Below, piece after piece: positions 1-7,543 of a DNA stretch of 11,535 nucleotides. Origin of the DNA: Bacteroides sp. (GTDB lineage Bacteria > Bacteroidota > Bacteroidia > Bacteroidales > Bacteroidaceae); NCBI GenBank assembly GCA_030151845.1, contig JASLCM010000082.1:1-11535 (forward strand), written 5' to 3'. A program made the position numbers and the translations under genes. Below the pieces are notes generated by a model, which did no database searches, was not told the origin of the DNA, and worked only from the letters and a program-made list of their open reading frames with translations. Every line of letters begins with the position of its first letter. The stretch's first letter is position 1.

Positions 1-75
1 GTCATTTCTCTTTTGAGCTGCACGGAATACAAAACGTCCAATACGGCCAAAACCATTAATACCTACTTTAATCAT
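1..75 (-). CDS. gap: Glyceraldehyde-3-phosphate dehydrogenase, N-terminal fragment (cut by window edge)
   Basis: The reverse strand from 75 to 1 encodes 25 codons starting MIKVGINGFGRIGRFVFRAA, the very conserved start of GAPDH. GxGxxGR (GFGRIGR, residues 8-14) is the NAD-binding Rossmann loop. The enzyme oxidises and phosphorylates glyceraldehyde 3-phosphate to 1,3-bisphosphoglycerate in cytoplasmic glycolysis. The ATG at 75-73 is the only sensible start, because the family begins exactly here. The rest of the gene (normally about 335 aa) lies left of the window, so nothing can be said about the catalytic cysteine. It is transcribed divergently from mscL, with 140 bp between the two start codons. 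Identity is very likely from the motif; the isoform (gapA or gapB type) cannot be told. Confidence 0.93.
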   Translation of the reverse strand, partial: MIKVGINGFGRIGRFVFRAAQKRND

Positions 76-158
76 TTCGTTTTAAATTTTTAAAGATTTT
101 ATATTATTATTTGTTCAAATAGAGCGCTATGCTTACATTTATATAGCAAAATGCGATG

Positions 159-166
159 CAAAAATA
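159..166 (-). promoter_or_regulatory. Candidate Bacteroidota -7 box for gap
   Basis: On the minus strand this reads TATTTTTG, an exact match to the Bacteroidota -7 consensus TAnnTTTG. It would give a 5' leader of roughly 75-80 nt for gap. No clear -33 TTTG lies at the usual 17-23 bp spacing, so this is a motif match only. Confidence 0.35.
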
Positions 167-178
167 AGAAAATGTTTT

Positions 179-186
179 TATATTCG
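179..186 (+). promoter_or_regulatory. Candidate -7 box for mscL
   Basis: TATATTCG differs from TAnnTTTG at one position and lies 29 bp before the mscL start codon, giving a short leader of about 20 nt. No good -33 element is visible upstream. It sits only 12 bp from the opposing candidate box for gap, so the two divergent promoters would nearly overlap. Confidence 0.3.
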
Positions 187-215
187 CACGTTAAATCACT
201 ATAAATATACAAAAT

Positions 216-650
216 ATGGGAAAAAGTTCTTTTATAAAAGATTTTAAAGAATTTGCTGTTAAGGGCAATGTAGTAGATATGGCTGTCGGTGTTGTAATCG
301 GAGGTGCTTTTGGAAAAATTGTATCATCAGTAGTTGCAGATATCATTATGCCTTTTGTTGGTTTGTTGGCTGGAGGTGTAAATTTCACGGATCTAAAATG
401 GGTTATGAAGGAAGCTTCCTTAAATGAGGCAGGCGAAGAGATAGCAGCAGTTACTTTAAATTACGGTAACTTTTTACAAAACACTTTTGACTTTTTGATT
501 ATAGCCTTTTCTATTTTTGTTTTCATTCGCTTAATCACTAACTTAACTAAAAAGAAAGAAGAAGAAAAAGCTGTGGAAACTCCACCTGCTCCATCAAAAG
601 AGGAGGTTTTATTAGGAGAAATTAGAGATTTATTGAAAGAAAAAAAATAG
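216..650 (+). CDS. mscL: Large-conductance mechanosensitive channel MscL
   Basis: 144-aa inner-membrane channel that opens under membrane tension to release solutes during hypo-osmotic shock; it acts as a homopentamer in the family. The N-terminal amphipathic helix (FIKDFKEFAVKGNVVDMAVG, residues 6-25) leads into TM1 (about 18-48, with the family stretch GKIVSSVVADIIMP). A periplasmic loop follows (about 50-82), then TM2 (about 86-110, NTFDFLIIAFSIFVFIRLI). The C-terminal bundle helix EEVLLGEIRDLLKE (129-142) is preceded by a charged, proline-containing linker. Length and motif order match E. coli MscL (136 aa), and no key segment is missing. The ATG at 216 gives the expected N-terminus. GuaA follows after 48 bp but has its own likely promoter, so co-transcription is uncertain. 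Confidence 0.97.
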   Translation: MGKSSFIKDFKEFAVKGNVVDMAVGVVIGGAFGKIVSSVVADIIMPFVGLLAGGVNFTDLKWVMKEASLNEAGEEIAAVTLNYGNFLQNTFDFLIIAFSIFVFIRLITNLTKKKEEEKAVETPPAPSKEEVLLGEIRDLLKEKK

Positions 651-669
651 AGGTGTGAGTAAAAATAAT

Positions 670-677
670 TACTTTTG
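670..677 (+). promoter_or_regulatory. Candidate -7 box for guaA
   Basis: TACTTTTG matches TAnnTTTG exactly and is followed by CACC, as is common in Bacteroidota promoters. It lies in the 48-bp mscL-guaA gap, 21 bp before the guaA ATG, so the leader would be only about 10-15 nt. A -33 TTTG at the right distance was not seen. Confidence 0.45.
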
Positions 678-698
678 CACCAAAATGATTAAATAGTT

Positions 699-2219
699 AT
701 GCATGAAAAGATTGTAATTCTTGACTTTGGTTCGCAAACAACTCAGCTCATTGGTAGAAGGGTACGTGAATTGGGTGTTTATTGTGAGATTATACCTTAC
801 AATAAATATCCTAAAAATGATTCTTCTATAGTAGGAGTTATTTTGTCAGGTAGTCCTTACTCTGTAAATGATGCCGATGCTTTTAAAATGGACCTGGCTG
901 AGATATGGGGTAAAATACCCATCTTAGGAATATGCTATGGAGCTCAGTTTATAGCATCATCAAAAGGTGGAAGTGTAGCATCATCGAATACCCGTGAGTT
1001 TGGTCGTTGTGAATTGACTAAAAGAATGGAGAACCCCTTACTAAAAGATCTCTCTTCTCCAACACAAGTGTGGATGAGTCATGGTGACTCGATAACCAAA
1101 CTTCCTGAAGATTTTGAGGTTTTAGCATCAACAGAGAAGGTAAACGTCGCTGCATATTGCCATAAAAAACTTCCTGTTTGGGGGGTTCAGTTTCATCCTG
1201 AAGTGCATCATTCATTAGAGGGAAAAAAACTGTTGGAAAACTTTGTAGTCTCTATTTGCAAGGCTCCTAAAAACTGGAATCCTGCATCTTTTGTAGAATC
1301 AACAGTTACCCAATTAAAAGAGCAGCTAGGAAATGATAAGGTTGTCTTAGCATTAAGTGGGGGAGTAGACTCTTCAGTTGTAGCTGTTTTGCTAAACAAA
1401 GCAATTGGTCGTAACTTAACTTGTATTTTTGTAGACCACGGTTTATTAAGAAAAGATGAGTTTGAGAACGTATTACATGATTACAAATGTTTAAACTTGA
1501 ATGTAATCGGTGTTGATGCATCCAAAAAATTCTATAGCCAATTAGCTGGCGTTAAAGATCCAGAACAAAAAAGAAAAATTATCGGTAATGGCTTTATTGA
1601 AGTTTTTGATGAAGAGGCACATAAGCTTAAAGATGTAAAGTGGTTAGCTCAAGGAACTATATATCCGGATATTATTGAGTCGCTTTCTATAACAGGAACG
1701 GTAATTAAGAGTCATCATAATGTTGGAGGATTACCAGAAAAGATGAACCTTAAACTATGTGAGCCTCTACGTTTACTATTTAAAGATGAAGTGAGAAAAG
1801 TTGGACGTGAACTAGGAATGCCCGAGCATTTGATAACTCGTCATCCTTTTCCAGGACCAGGACTTGCTGTTCGAATTCTTGGAGACATCACTCCAGAGAA
1901 AGTTCGTATATTGCAAGAGGCCGACTCTATATTTATTCAAGGATTGCGTGACTGGGAGCTTTATGATAAAGTGTGGCAAGCAGGGGTGATTTTATTACCC
2001 GTTCAATCTGTTGGTGTTATGGGGGATGAACGTACCTATGAACAAGCTGTAGCTTTACGTGCAGTAACATCTACTGATGCTATGACGGCAGACTGGGCAC
2101 ACTTACCTTATGAGTTTTTAGCAAAAGTCTCTAATGACATTATTAATAATGTGAGGGGAATTAATCGCGTAACTTATGATATTAGTTCAAAACCACCTGC
2201 AACGATAGAGTGGGAATAA
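699..2219 (+). CDS. guaA: GMP synthase (glutamine-hydrolysing)
   Basis: 506-aa cytoplasmic enzyme converting XMP, ATP and glutamine to GMP, the last step of guanine nucleotide synthesis. The N-terminal class I glutamine amidotransferase domain (about 4-190) carries the nucleophile in GICYGAQ (Cys79) and the catalytic pair in WGVQFHPE (His166, Glu168). The ATP-pyrophosphatase domain begins with the P-loop LSGGVDSS (219-226) and includes the lid and loop motif RHPFPGPGLAVRILG. The C-terminal dimerisation domain ends in the family-typical KPPATIEWE. All three domains are intact and the length is normal. The gene runs alone into a strong terminator about 40 bp downstream, which separates it from the susC operon. 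Confidence 0.98.
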   Translation: MHEKIVILDFGSQTTQLIGRRVRELGVYCEIIPYNKYPKNDSSIVGVILSGSPYSVNDADAFKMDLAEIWGKIPILGICYGAQFIASSKGGSVASSNTREFGRCELTKRMENPLLKDLSSPTQVWMSHGDSITKLPEDFEVLASTEKVNVAAYCHKKLPVWGVQFHPEVHHSLEGKKLLENFVVSICKAPKNWNPASFVESTVTQLKEQLGNDKVVLALSGGVDSSVVAVLLNKAIGRNLTCIFVDHGLLRKDEFENVLHDYKCLNLNVIGVDASKKFYSQLAGVKDPEQKRKIIGNGFIEVFDEEAHKLKDVKWLAQGTIYPDIIESLSITGTVIKSHHNVGGLPEKMNLKLCEPLRLLFKDEVRKVGRELGMPEHLITRHPFPGPGLAVRILGDITPEKVRILQEADSIFIQGLRDWELYDKVWQAGVILLPVQSVGVMGDERTYEQAVALRAVTSTDAMTADWAHLPYEFLAKVSNDIINNVRGINRVTYDISSKPPATIEWE

Positions 2220-2255
2220 GAGAATAATGCTATTTGTTCGCTAAAAGCGTTTTAT

Positions 2256-2288
2256 AACCCCAGCAGTTAACTGCTGGGGTTTTTTGTT
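2256..2288 (+). terminator. Intrinsic terminator after guaA
   Basis: A perfect inverted repeat (arm AACCCCAGCAGTT and its exact complement) spans 2256-2281 with a GC-rich core. The right arm continues into a T-rich tract up to 2288. It lies 37 bp after the guaA stop codon. This is a strong Rho-independent terminator for guaA. Confidence 0.9.
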
Positions 2289-2499
2289 TAAATATAAGCT
2301 ATATCATCTCTTATACTTGATTTATTCTACACTTTTGTTAACTCTTATTTTGTATTTACTAGGACTTTTAAATCAATAAAGCTTCAATTTATGGATAATT
2401 AATTTGTTCTTTTTTTTAACGGTTCATTATTCAGAATTTTTACTTGATTATTTGTATTTATTAAAAGTCTTACCGTAATTTGTGAATGAATTACAGAAA

Positions 2500-2533
2500 T
2501 TTGCGTTCTTTTATTTATGGGTGATTAAATTTT
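2500..2533 (+). promoter_or_regulatory. Candidate promoter of the susC-susD operon
   Basis: TTTG at 2500-2503 is followed after 22 bp by TAAATTTT at 2526-2533. This is a -33 element at legal spacing from a -7 box with one mismatch to TAnnTTTG. It would give a transcript leader of roughly 180 nt. The region is so AT-rich that a chance match is quite possible. Confidence 0.3.
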
Positions 2534-2650
2534 AATATGAATATTAACTTAATGTATTCAGATTATTAATTTTTATTATAATGGCGTGGTAATAAAATTA
2601 TGAATAATATCAAATATGTTAAATTAAAAAATTTATGAGGAAGAGATAAA

Positions 2651-2701
2651 ATGAGTAATGTAACTAAAATGAGACTTAATTTTTTTAATCAAGTAAAATA
2701 A
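2651..2701 (+). CDS. Possible 16-codon leader ORF before susC
   Basis: An ATG at 2651 opens a frame encoding MSNVTKMRLNFFNQVK and stopping with TAA at 2699-2701, 19 bp before the susC ATG. A purine-rich GAGGAAGAG (2637-2645) lies at ribosome-binding distance. A shorter frame, MNNIKYVKLKNL (2600-2638), and a four-codon frame (2635-2649) come just before it. Such tiny frames are frequent by chance in this base composition and none resembles a known leader peptide. They are listed because the gap is otherwise unexplained. If translated, they could couple ribosome loading to susC or affect leader structure. Low certainty. Confidence 0.15.
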   Translation: MSNVTKMRLNFFNQVK

Positions 2702-2720
2702 CTCTAATACTATTAAAATT

Positions 2721-5700
2721 ATGAGGATACACTTTAATTTATTGGCATGTAAGAGCAAAATCGGCATGTTGCTACTGCTTCTTACATTTTTGGTCACACC
2801 AAATTTATATGCCCAAAATCAAGTTAGTGGAGTGGTACAAGATGTAAATGGTGAACCACTTATTGGAGCCCGAGTTGCTGTTGATGGCGTTAAGGATGGC
2901 AAGGCTACTATAACTGACTTTGATGGAAAATTTACGCTCGAAGTACCTAGTTTGAAGGTGAGTTTAAACACCTCTTATGTTGGGTATCAAACTACAGTAA
3001 CCCCTTTAAAGGGAAAGAGTCATATCACTATTGTAGTAGAAGAAGATGTTGAACTACTAGATGAAGTTGTGGTAGTTGGTTACGGTGTTCAGAAAAAGAT
3101 GACTGTAACTGGATCTGTTGCGCAAGTTGAAGCGAAAGACCTATTAAAGGCTCCTAGTGGAAACTTAACTTCAACTCTAGCTGGTAAACTGCCAGGACTA
3201 GTTTCAACTCAGAAGTCAGGCGCTCCAGGTGCCGATGGTGCAACACTTACTATTCGTGGGGTTTCCACACTAGGAAACTCTTCTCCTATGGTAATTGTAG
3301 ATGATGTACCACGTTCCTTTAATAGCTTAGACCCTAATGAAATTGAGTCTATAACTATTCTGAAAGATGCTACTGCTGCAGCTGTTTACGGTATGCAAGG
3401 AGCTAGTGGTGTGATATTAGTTAAAACAAAACGTGGTGGAAGCTCTAAACCCAAAATTACCTATACAGGTAAAGTTGCTTATAACCAAAACACGAATTAT
3501 CCAAAATTCTTAGATGGACCAGACTTTATAACTTATTATAATAAAGCCTTAGAGATGGATGGCATGGAGCCACTTTTTTCTCAAGACATTTATGATAAGG
3601 TTGTAAATGGGGACCCCGAGGGGAAGTATGCAAATACAAACTGGTTCAATGAACTAATGAAAAATGGGGCTTTCTCAACTCACCATAACTTAAGTGTTAA
3701 TGGAGGAACTGATCGCTCTAAATACTTCGTATCGCTAGGGTATTTTAATCAAGATGGTATCATTGATAACATAGATTATACACGTTATAATTTACGCTCG
3801 AACTTAGATGTAGACTTAAGTCATGGTCTTACACTAGGTCTTGATTTAGCGATGCAGCAAAATAGAAATAATGGAGGATATTTTGGTGTAGGTAACCAAG
3901 CATGGAATAACCCCATAAACTTAGCTCAGCGCCAAGTTCCTATTATACCAACAGAGTACGATGGTATGCCAACTGCAGCTAATATCTCTGTTGTTAAAAC
4001 TAACCCATTAGCTTTTAACGAGAAAACTGGTTATAGTAGATCTGTAGGAAATAACTTACAAAGCTCTATGAAGTTAGGTTGGGATGTGCCTTGGGTTGAA
4101 GGACTTAAACTTCAAATGAAGCTCAGCTATGATAAAAGTTATACTACAGCAAAGAGCTGGAGAGAGCAGTTTGAACTAAATGCCTATAATTTTACAACTG
4201 AGGAGTATGAAGTAGTTAAGGTTGACTTTGGAGCCGATCCAAAAGAATCTGTATTGAGAAATTCAGTCAATCAAAATAGAAGGTTAACCCTGCAACCAGC
4301 GATAACCTATAACAAGACCTTTGCTAAACATCATAATGTTTCAGCACTATTACTTTATGAGCAGTCGTCTCAAAAAAGTGAAAACATATCTGCTACCGTT
4401 CAAGGATTTGATTTGAATACCTTACATGAACTAAACCAAGGAAAGGACATTCTTTTAGGAAAGAAAGACCAAGCTATTGGTGGTGGAAGTTATGTATTCA
4501 ACCGTGCAGGTTATGTTGGCCGTCTAAACTATAGCTATGACAGCAAGTATATGGCGGAGTTCGTTGCTCGTTATGATGGATCAGTACGTTTCCCAAAGGA
4601 GAATAGATGGGGATTCTTCCCTGCATTTTCTGCGGGATGGAGAATTTCAGAAGAAGACTTCTTTGCAAACTTTAAGAATACCATTGATAACTTAAAAGTT
4701 CGTTTTTCTGCAGGTTTACTTGGTAACGACAGAATTGGTGATTTCCAATACTTAAACTTAATAAACCCAAACCCACCTACTGTATATATAGGAGATAAAG
4801 AATATATCTCTATCTATACTGCAGGGAATGTTAATAGAGACATTACATGGGAAAAAACTGCTACTTACAACTTAGGCTTTGATTTAACTGTAAAGCAAGG
4901 ATTGTTTGGAATGGAGTTTGATTACTTCTATAAGCGTACTAACGATATCCTGATTGGTAGTGGAGGTATATATCCACCATCACTAGGAGGAAATTACCCT
5001 TCAACTATTAATGGAGGTAAAGTTAGAAACTTAGGAGTTGAGCTGGTTTTATCGCACAGAAATAAAATAGGAGAGGTCTTTTATGATGTAAGAGGTAATA
5101 TTGGATGGTCAAGAAATAAAGTCTTAGAGATGAATGAAAGTCCAAATGTTCCAGATCATCAACGAAGAACTGGAAGAAAGATGGGACAAAAACTAGGATT
5201 CAAAACCGATGGACTGTACCAATCTTATGATGAGATACTAAACTCTCCAACTTTGGATAATTTATCAAAAGGTCAAATTCGTCCAGGTGATATCAAATAT
5301 GTAGATTTTAATGGAGATGGTAAGATTAACAAAGAGCAGGACTATACCTTTATTGGTAATAGTAATGTTCCTGAGTTAATGTATGGATTAAACCTAAGTG
5401 CTTCATGGAGGGAATTCGACGTTTCCTTATTCTTCCAAGGAGCTGCAATCTGTGATGTCTTTTTATCGGGAGTTTACCCGAATGGACACGTAGACCAAAC
5501 GCAATATACACGTCCATTCTTCGGACAAGGTAACTCACCTTACTTCTTAATAAAGAATAGCTGGACACCAGATAACCCAAACAGTGAGTTTACTCGTCTT
5601 TCAACACAGCAAGCAGAAATGGGAAATCCAAATGGCTGGGCTTCCGACTTCTGGTTAAGAAATGGAAATTATTTGCGTTTGAAAAACGTACAGTTTGGTT

Positions 5701-5888
5701 ATAATTTAAAGAAAAATATAGTACGCAAAATAGGCTTAGAGGATGTAAGGTTTACAGTTACAGGTGGAAACCTATTTACTTGGTCTAAGCTTAACAAATA
5801 TAACATTGACCCAGAAACTCCTGAAATAACCAATGGGTACTACCCACAGCAGCGTACGTTTGAGTTTGGAGTAAGTGTTACACTTTAA
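2721..5888 (+). CDS. SusC/RagA-family TonB-linked outer-membrane transporter
   Basis: 1055-aa outer-membrane barrel that imports large ligands, usually oligosaccharides and sometimes peptides, using TonB energy together with its SusD partner. A Sec signal peptide has a hydrophobic core at 14-27 and likely cleavage after LYA (residue 31). Next come a carboxypeptidase-regulatory-like domain (about 35-108: VSGVVQDVNGEPLIGARV), the TonB-box region DEVVVVGYG (114-122), and the plug (about 123-240, ending ASGVILVKTKRG). The remainder is beta-barrel, finishing with an aromatic/hydrophobic C-terminal strand (TFEFGVSVTL). A DFNGDGKI loop near residue 865 looks like the Ca-binding-type loop seen in many family members. 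Length is typical. There is no STN domain before the regulatory-like domain, so transduction to an ECF anti-sigma factor is unlikely. It is the first gene of the operon, with susD 10 bp downstream. The substrate is not predictable from sequence. Confidence 0.95.
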   Translation: MRIHFNLLACKSKIGMLLLLLTFLVTPNLYAQNQVSGVVQDVNGEPLIGARVAVDGVKDGKATITDFDGKFTLEVPSLKVSLNTSYVGYQTTVTPLKGKSHITIVVEEDVELLDEVVVVGYGVQKKMTVTGSVAQVEAKDLLKAPSGNLTSTLAGKLPGLVSTQKSGAPGADGATLTIRGVSTLGNSSPMVIVDDVPRSFNSLDPNEIESITILKDATAAAVYGMQGASGVILVKTKRGGSSKPKITYTGKVAYNQNTNYPKFLDGPDFITYYNKALEMDGMEPLFSQDIYDKVVNGDPEGKYANTNWFNELMKNGAFSTHHNLSVNGGTDRSKYFVSLGYFNQDGIIDNIDYTRYNLRSNLDVDLSHGLTLGLDLAMQQNRNNGGYFGVGNQAWNNPINLAQRQVPIIPTEYDGMPTAANISVVKTNPLAFNEKTGYSRSVGNNLQSSMKLGWDVPWVEGLKLQMKLSYDKSYTTAKSWREQFELNAYNFTTEEYEVVKVDFGADPKESVLRNSVNQNRRLTLQPAITYNKTFAKHHNVSALLLYEQSSQKSENISATVQGFDLNTLHELNQGKDILLGKKDQAIGGGSYVFNRAGYVGRLNYSYDSKYMAEFVARYDGSVRFPKENRWGFFPAFSAGWRISEEDFFANFKNTIDNLKVRFSAGLLGNDRIGDFQYLNLINPNPPTVYIGDKEYISIYTAGNVNRDITWEKTATYNLGFDLTVKQGLFGMEFDYFYKRTNDILIGSGGIYPPSLGGNYPSTINGGKVRNLGVELVLSHRNKIGEVFYDVRGNIGWSRNKVLEMNESPNVPDHQRRTGRKMGQKLGFKTDGLYQSYDEILNSPTLDNLSKGQIRPGDIKYVDFNGDGKINKEQDYTFIGNSNVPELMYGLNLSASWREFDVSLFFQGAAICDVFLSGVYPNGHVDQTQYTRPFFGQGNSPYFLIKNSWTPDNPNSEFTRLSTQQAEMGNPNGWASDFWLRNGNYLRLKNVQFGYNLKKNIVRKIGLEDVRFTVTGGNLFTWSKLNKYNIDPETPEITNGYYPQQRTFEFGVSVTL

Positions 5889-5898
5889 TAATAAATCT

Positions 5899-7527
5899 AT
5901 GAAGAATATTAAATATATATTTCAAATAGCATTATGCATTATCTTGTTCTCTAGCTGTGATAGTTTTTTAGAGCCAGAGCCTAGAAACAAGTATACAGAG
6001 ATGGATGCATGGAAATCTGTAGAGAATACCTACTTGTATGTATATGGTTTCTACAAACCCATTTATGAATACGGTCCCTATGGGAAAAGGTATGGTGGAG
6101 TTAGTCTAAATGATGGTTTTTCAGACATACTACGATACAGTACTTTTGTAATGGGAGCTAATGGAGGTGATGTTAATAAAACCGTTTATAATGGTAACAT
6201 TAGCCCAAGTTCAAATATCTTAAGTGCATATTCTTATGAGTATGAGCGTATAAGAAGAATCAATGAGTTCCTTTATGGTTTAGATACTTATGTTAAGTAC
6301 AATGAAACCGACTATAGACAAATTAAAGCTCAAGCACTTTTTTCAAGAGCTTATAACTACTTTATGCTAGTTAGAAATCATGGAAGTGTAGTTCTTCGTG
6401 ATGATATTGATGGGCCAAATGAGGCGTTTAAAGCTCGTAGTAGCGAGGAAGAGTGTTGGGACTTTATAGAACGTGACTTAGATTATGCAGCTGCTAACTT
6501 GCCCGAAGAGTGGCCTTCTAACCGCCTAGGTTTGTTAACAAAAGGATCCGTTCTAGGGTTTAAATCTCGTGCTATGCTTTATGCTAAACGTTGGGATAAG
6601 GCTGTAGAGGCAGCAGAAGCTGTAATAAACAGTGGTAAATATGCTTTACTTCCTGATTATGCAGATGCTTTCACTATTCCAGATAATAAGGAGGCTGTTT
6701 TATCGTTCCGTTTTCATGGACAGGTAAAACATGCTGTAAAATTTGATCAATTATACTGTCCTCCAGGTGACCATCCTGCTGGATCTTCGGCCTCAAAAGC
6801 TTTGGCTGTTCCAACACAAGAGATGGTAGATATGTATCGCATGAAAGATGGTTCGCAATTCGATTGGAACAACCCAGAACATGCCAAAGCTCCTTATGAA
6901 AATAGAGAGCCAAGATTCTATAAGTCGATTCTATACAATGGTGCTCAATGGAAAGGGCGTACCATTGAAGCCTACGTTGGAGGTGCTGATGGATTTGTTG
7001 AATATGGATCAGAGAGTAATGCTATATCTACAACGACAGGGTATTACCTTCGTAAACTGTTAGATGAAGGTAAGTCAAACCTTAGTGAAGAAGGTACTAC
7101 ACATTGGTCTGAAGTTAGATTTGCAGAGGTTTTGTTAAACCACGCTGAAGCCTTAAATGAATTGGGTAAAGTAAAAGAAGCTTTGGTCTCTTTAAATAAA
7201 GTTCGTGCTAGAGCAGGACTACCCGCACAAGAGGAAACTAGCAAAGAGGATTTAAGAAACATCATTCGTCAAGAACGTACCGTAGAGTTGGCATTTGAGG
7301 GGCATAGATACTGGGATCTACGTAGATGGAGAATAGCCCATAAAGTATTAGATGGTCAGAGAATGCATGGAATGAAAATTACAAAAGAGGAAGATGGATC
7401 CTTTACTTACGAAAGAGTGGATTGTGATAAGAAAGATAGAGTCTTCGAAGAAAGATATTATCAATTCCCAATGCCAAGTAGTGAGATAAAAAACAATCCA
7501 CTTTGTACTCAATTTGATAAATGGTAA
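5899..7527 (+). CDS. SusD/RagB-family surface lipoprotein (nutrient-binding partner of SusC)
   Basis: 542-aa lipoprotein expected to cap the preceding SusC barrel on the cell surface and bind the incoming ligand. The start is set at ATG 5899, 10 bp after the susC stop. An upstream in-frame GTG at 5875 would overlap susC and place polar residues before the signal peptide. From 5899 the protein begins with a lysine-containing n-region, a hydrophobic core and the lipobox-like FSSC (Cys20). SusD hallmarks follow: SRAYNYFMLVRNHGSVVL in the TPR-rich N-terminal half (about 149-166), then WSEVRFAEVLLNHAEALNELG (about 403-423) and IRQERTVELAFEGHRYWDLRRW near the C-terminus (about 457-478). The frame is complete, with no break. 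Ligand specificity cannot be read from it. Confidence 0.95.
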   Translation: MKNIKYIFQIALCIILFSSCDSFLEPEPRNKYTEMDAWKSVENTYLYVYGFYKPIYEYGPYGKRYGGVSLNDGFSDILRYSTFVMGANGGDVNKTVYNGNISPSSNILSAYSYEYERIRRINEFLYGLDTYVKYNETDYRQIKAQALFSRAYNYFMLVRNHGSVVLRDDIDGPNEAFKARSSEEECWDFIERDLDYAAANLPEEWPSNRLGLLTKGSVLGFKSRAMLYAKRWDKAVEAAEAVINSGKYALLPDYADAFTIPDNKEAVLSFRFHGQVKHAVKFDQLYCPPGDHPAGSSASKALAVPTQEMVDMYRMKDGSQFDWNNPEHAKAPYENREPRFYKSILYNGAQWKGRTIEAYVGGADGFVEYGSESNAISTTTGYYLRKLLDEGKSNLSEEGTTHWSEVRFAEVLLNHAEALNELGKVKEALVSLNKVRARAGLPAQEETSKEDLRNIIRQERTVELAFEGHRYWDLRRWRIAHKVLDGQRMHGMKITKEEDGSFTYERVDCDKKDRVFEERYYQFPMPSSEIKNNPLCTQFDKW

Positions 7528-7543
7528 TATAAAACAGAAGATT

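Larger units (their letters stand above)
2289..2720 (+). other. Long AT-rich leader region upstream of susC
   Basis: About 430 bp between the guaA terminator and the susC start hold no gene of normal size. The stretch is extremely AT-rich and rich in T-tracts. It contains the only candidate promoter for the susC operon and several very short reading frames near its 3' end. No tRNA, convincing riboswitch fold, tandem repeat or insertion-sequence end was recognised. The most economical reading is a promoter with a long 5' untranslated leader, which is common for susC-type operons. Confidence 0.5.

Noticed and set aside
651..698. Possible purine riboswitch or attenuator before guaA
   Set aside because: The gap is only 48 bp, the likely leader is about 10-15 nt, and no structured element fits.
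2289..2650. Possible hidden small RNA, CRISPR or insertion-sequence remnant in the long gap before susC
   Set aside because: No repeated units, terminal inverted repeats, transposase fragments or GC-rich structured core were found; only AT-rich leader-like sequence is visible.
3381..3410. YGMQGASG in the SusC plug in place of the more usual YG-x-R-x-A-N/S-G form
   Set aside because: Variation at these positions is common among SusC-family plugs and the rest of the plug is intact, so it is not evidence of an inactive protein.
5875..5898. Upstream GTG start for the SusD-like gene overlapping the end of susC
   Set aside because: It would put polar residues (LHFNNKS) before an otherwise normal lipoprotein signal; ATG 5899 gives the expected n-region and lipobox spacing.
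7514..7543. Upstream ATG start for the third operon gene overlapping the end of susD
   Set aside because: The extra ten residues precede a complete signal peptide that starts at ATG 7544.
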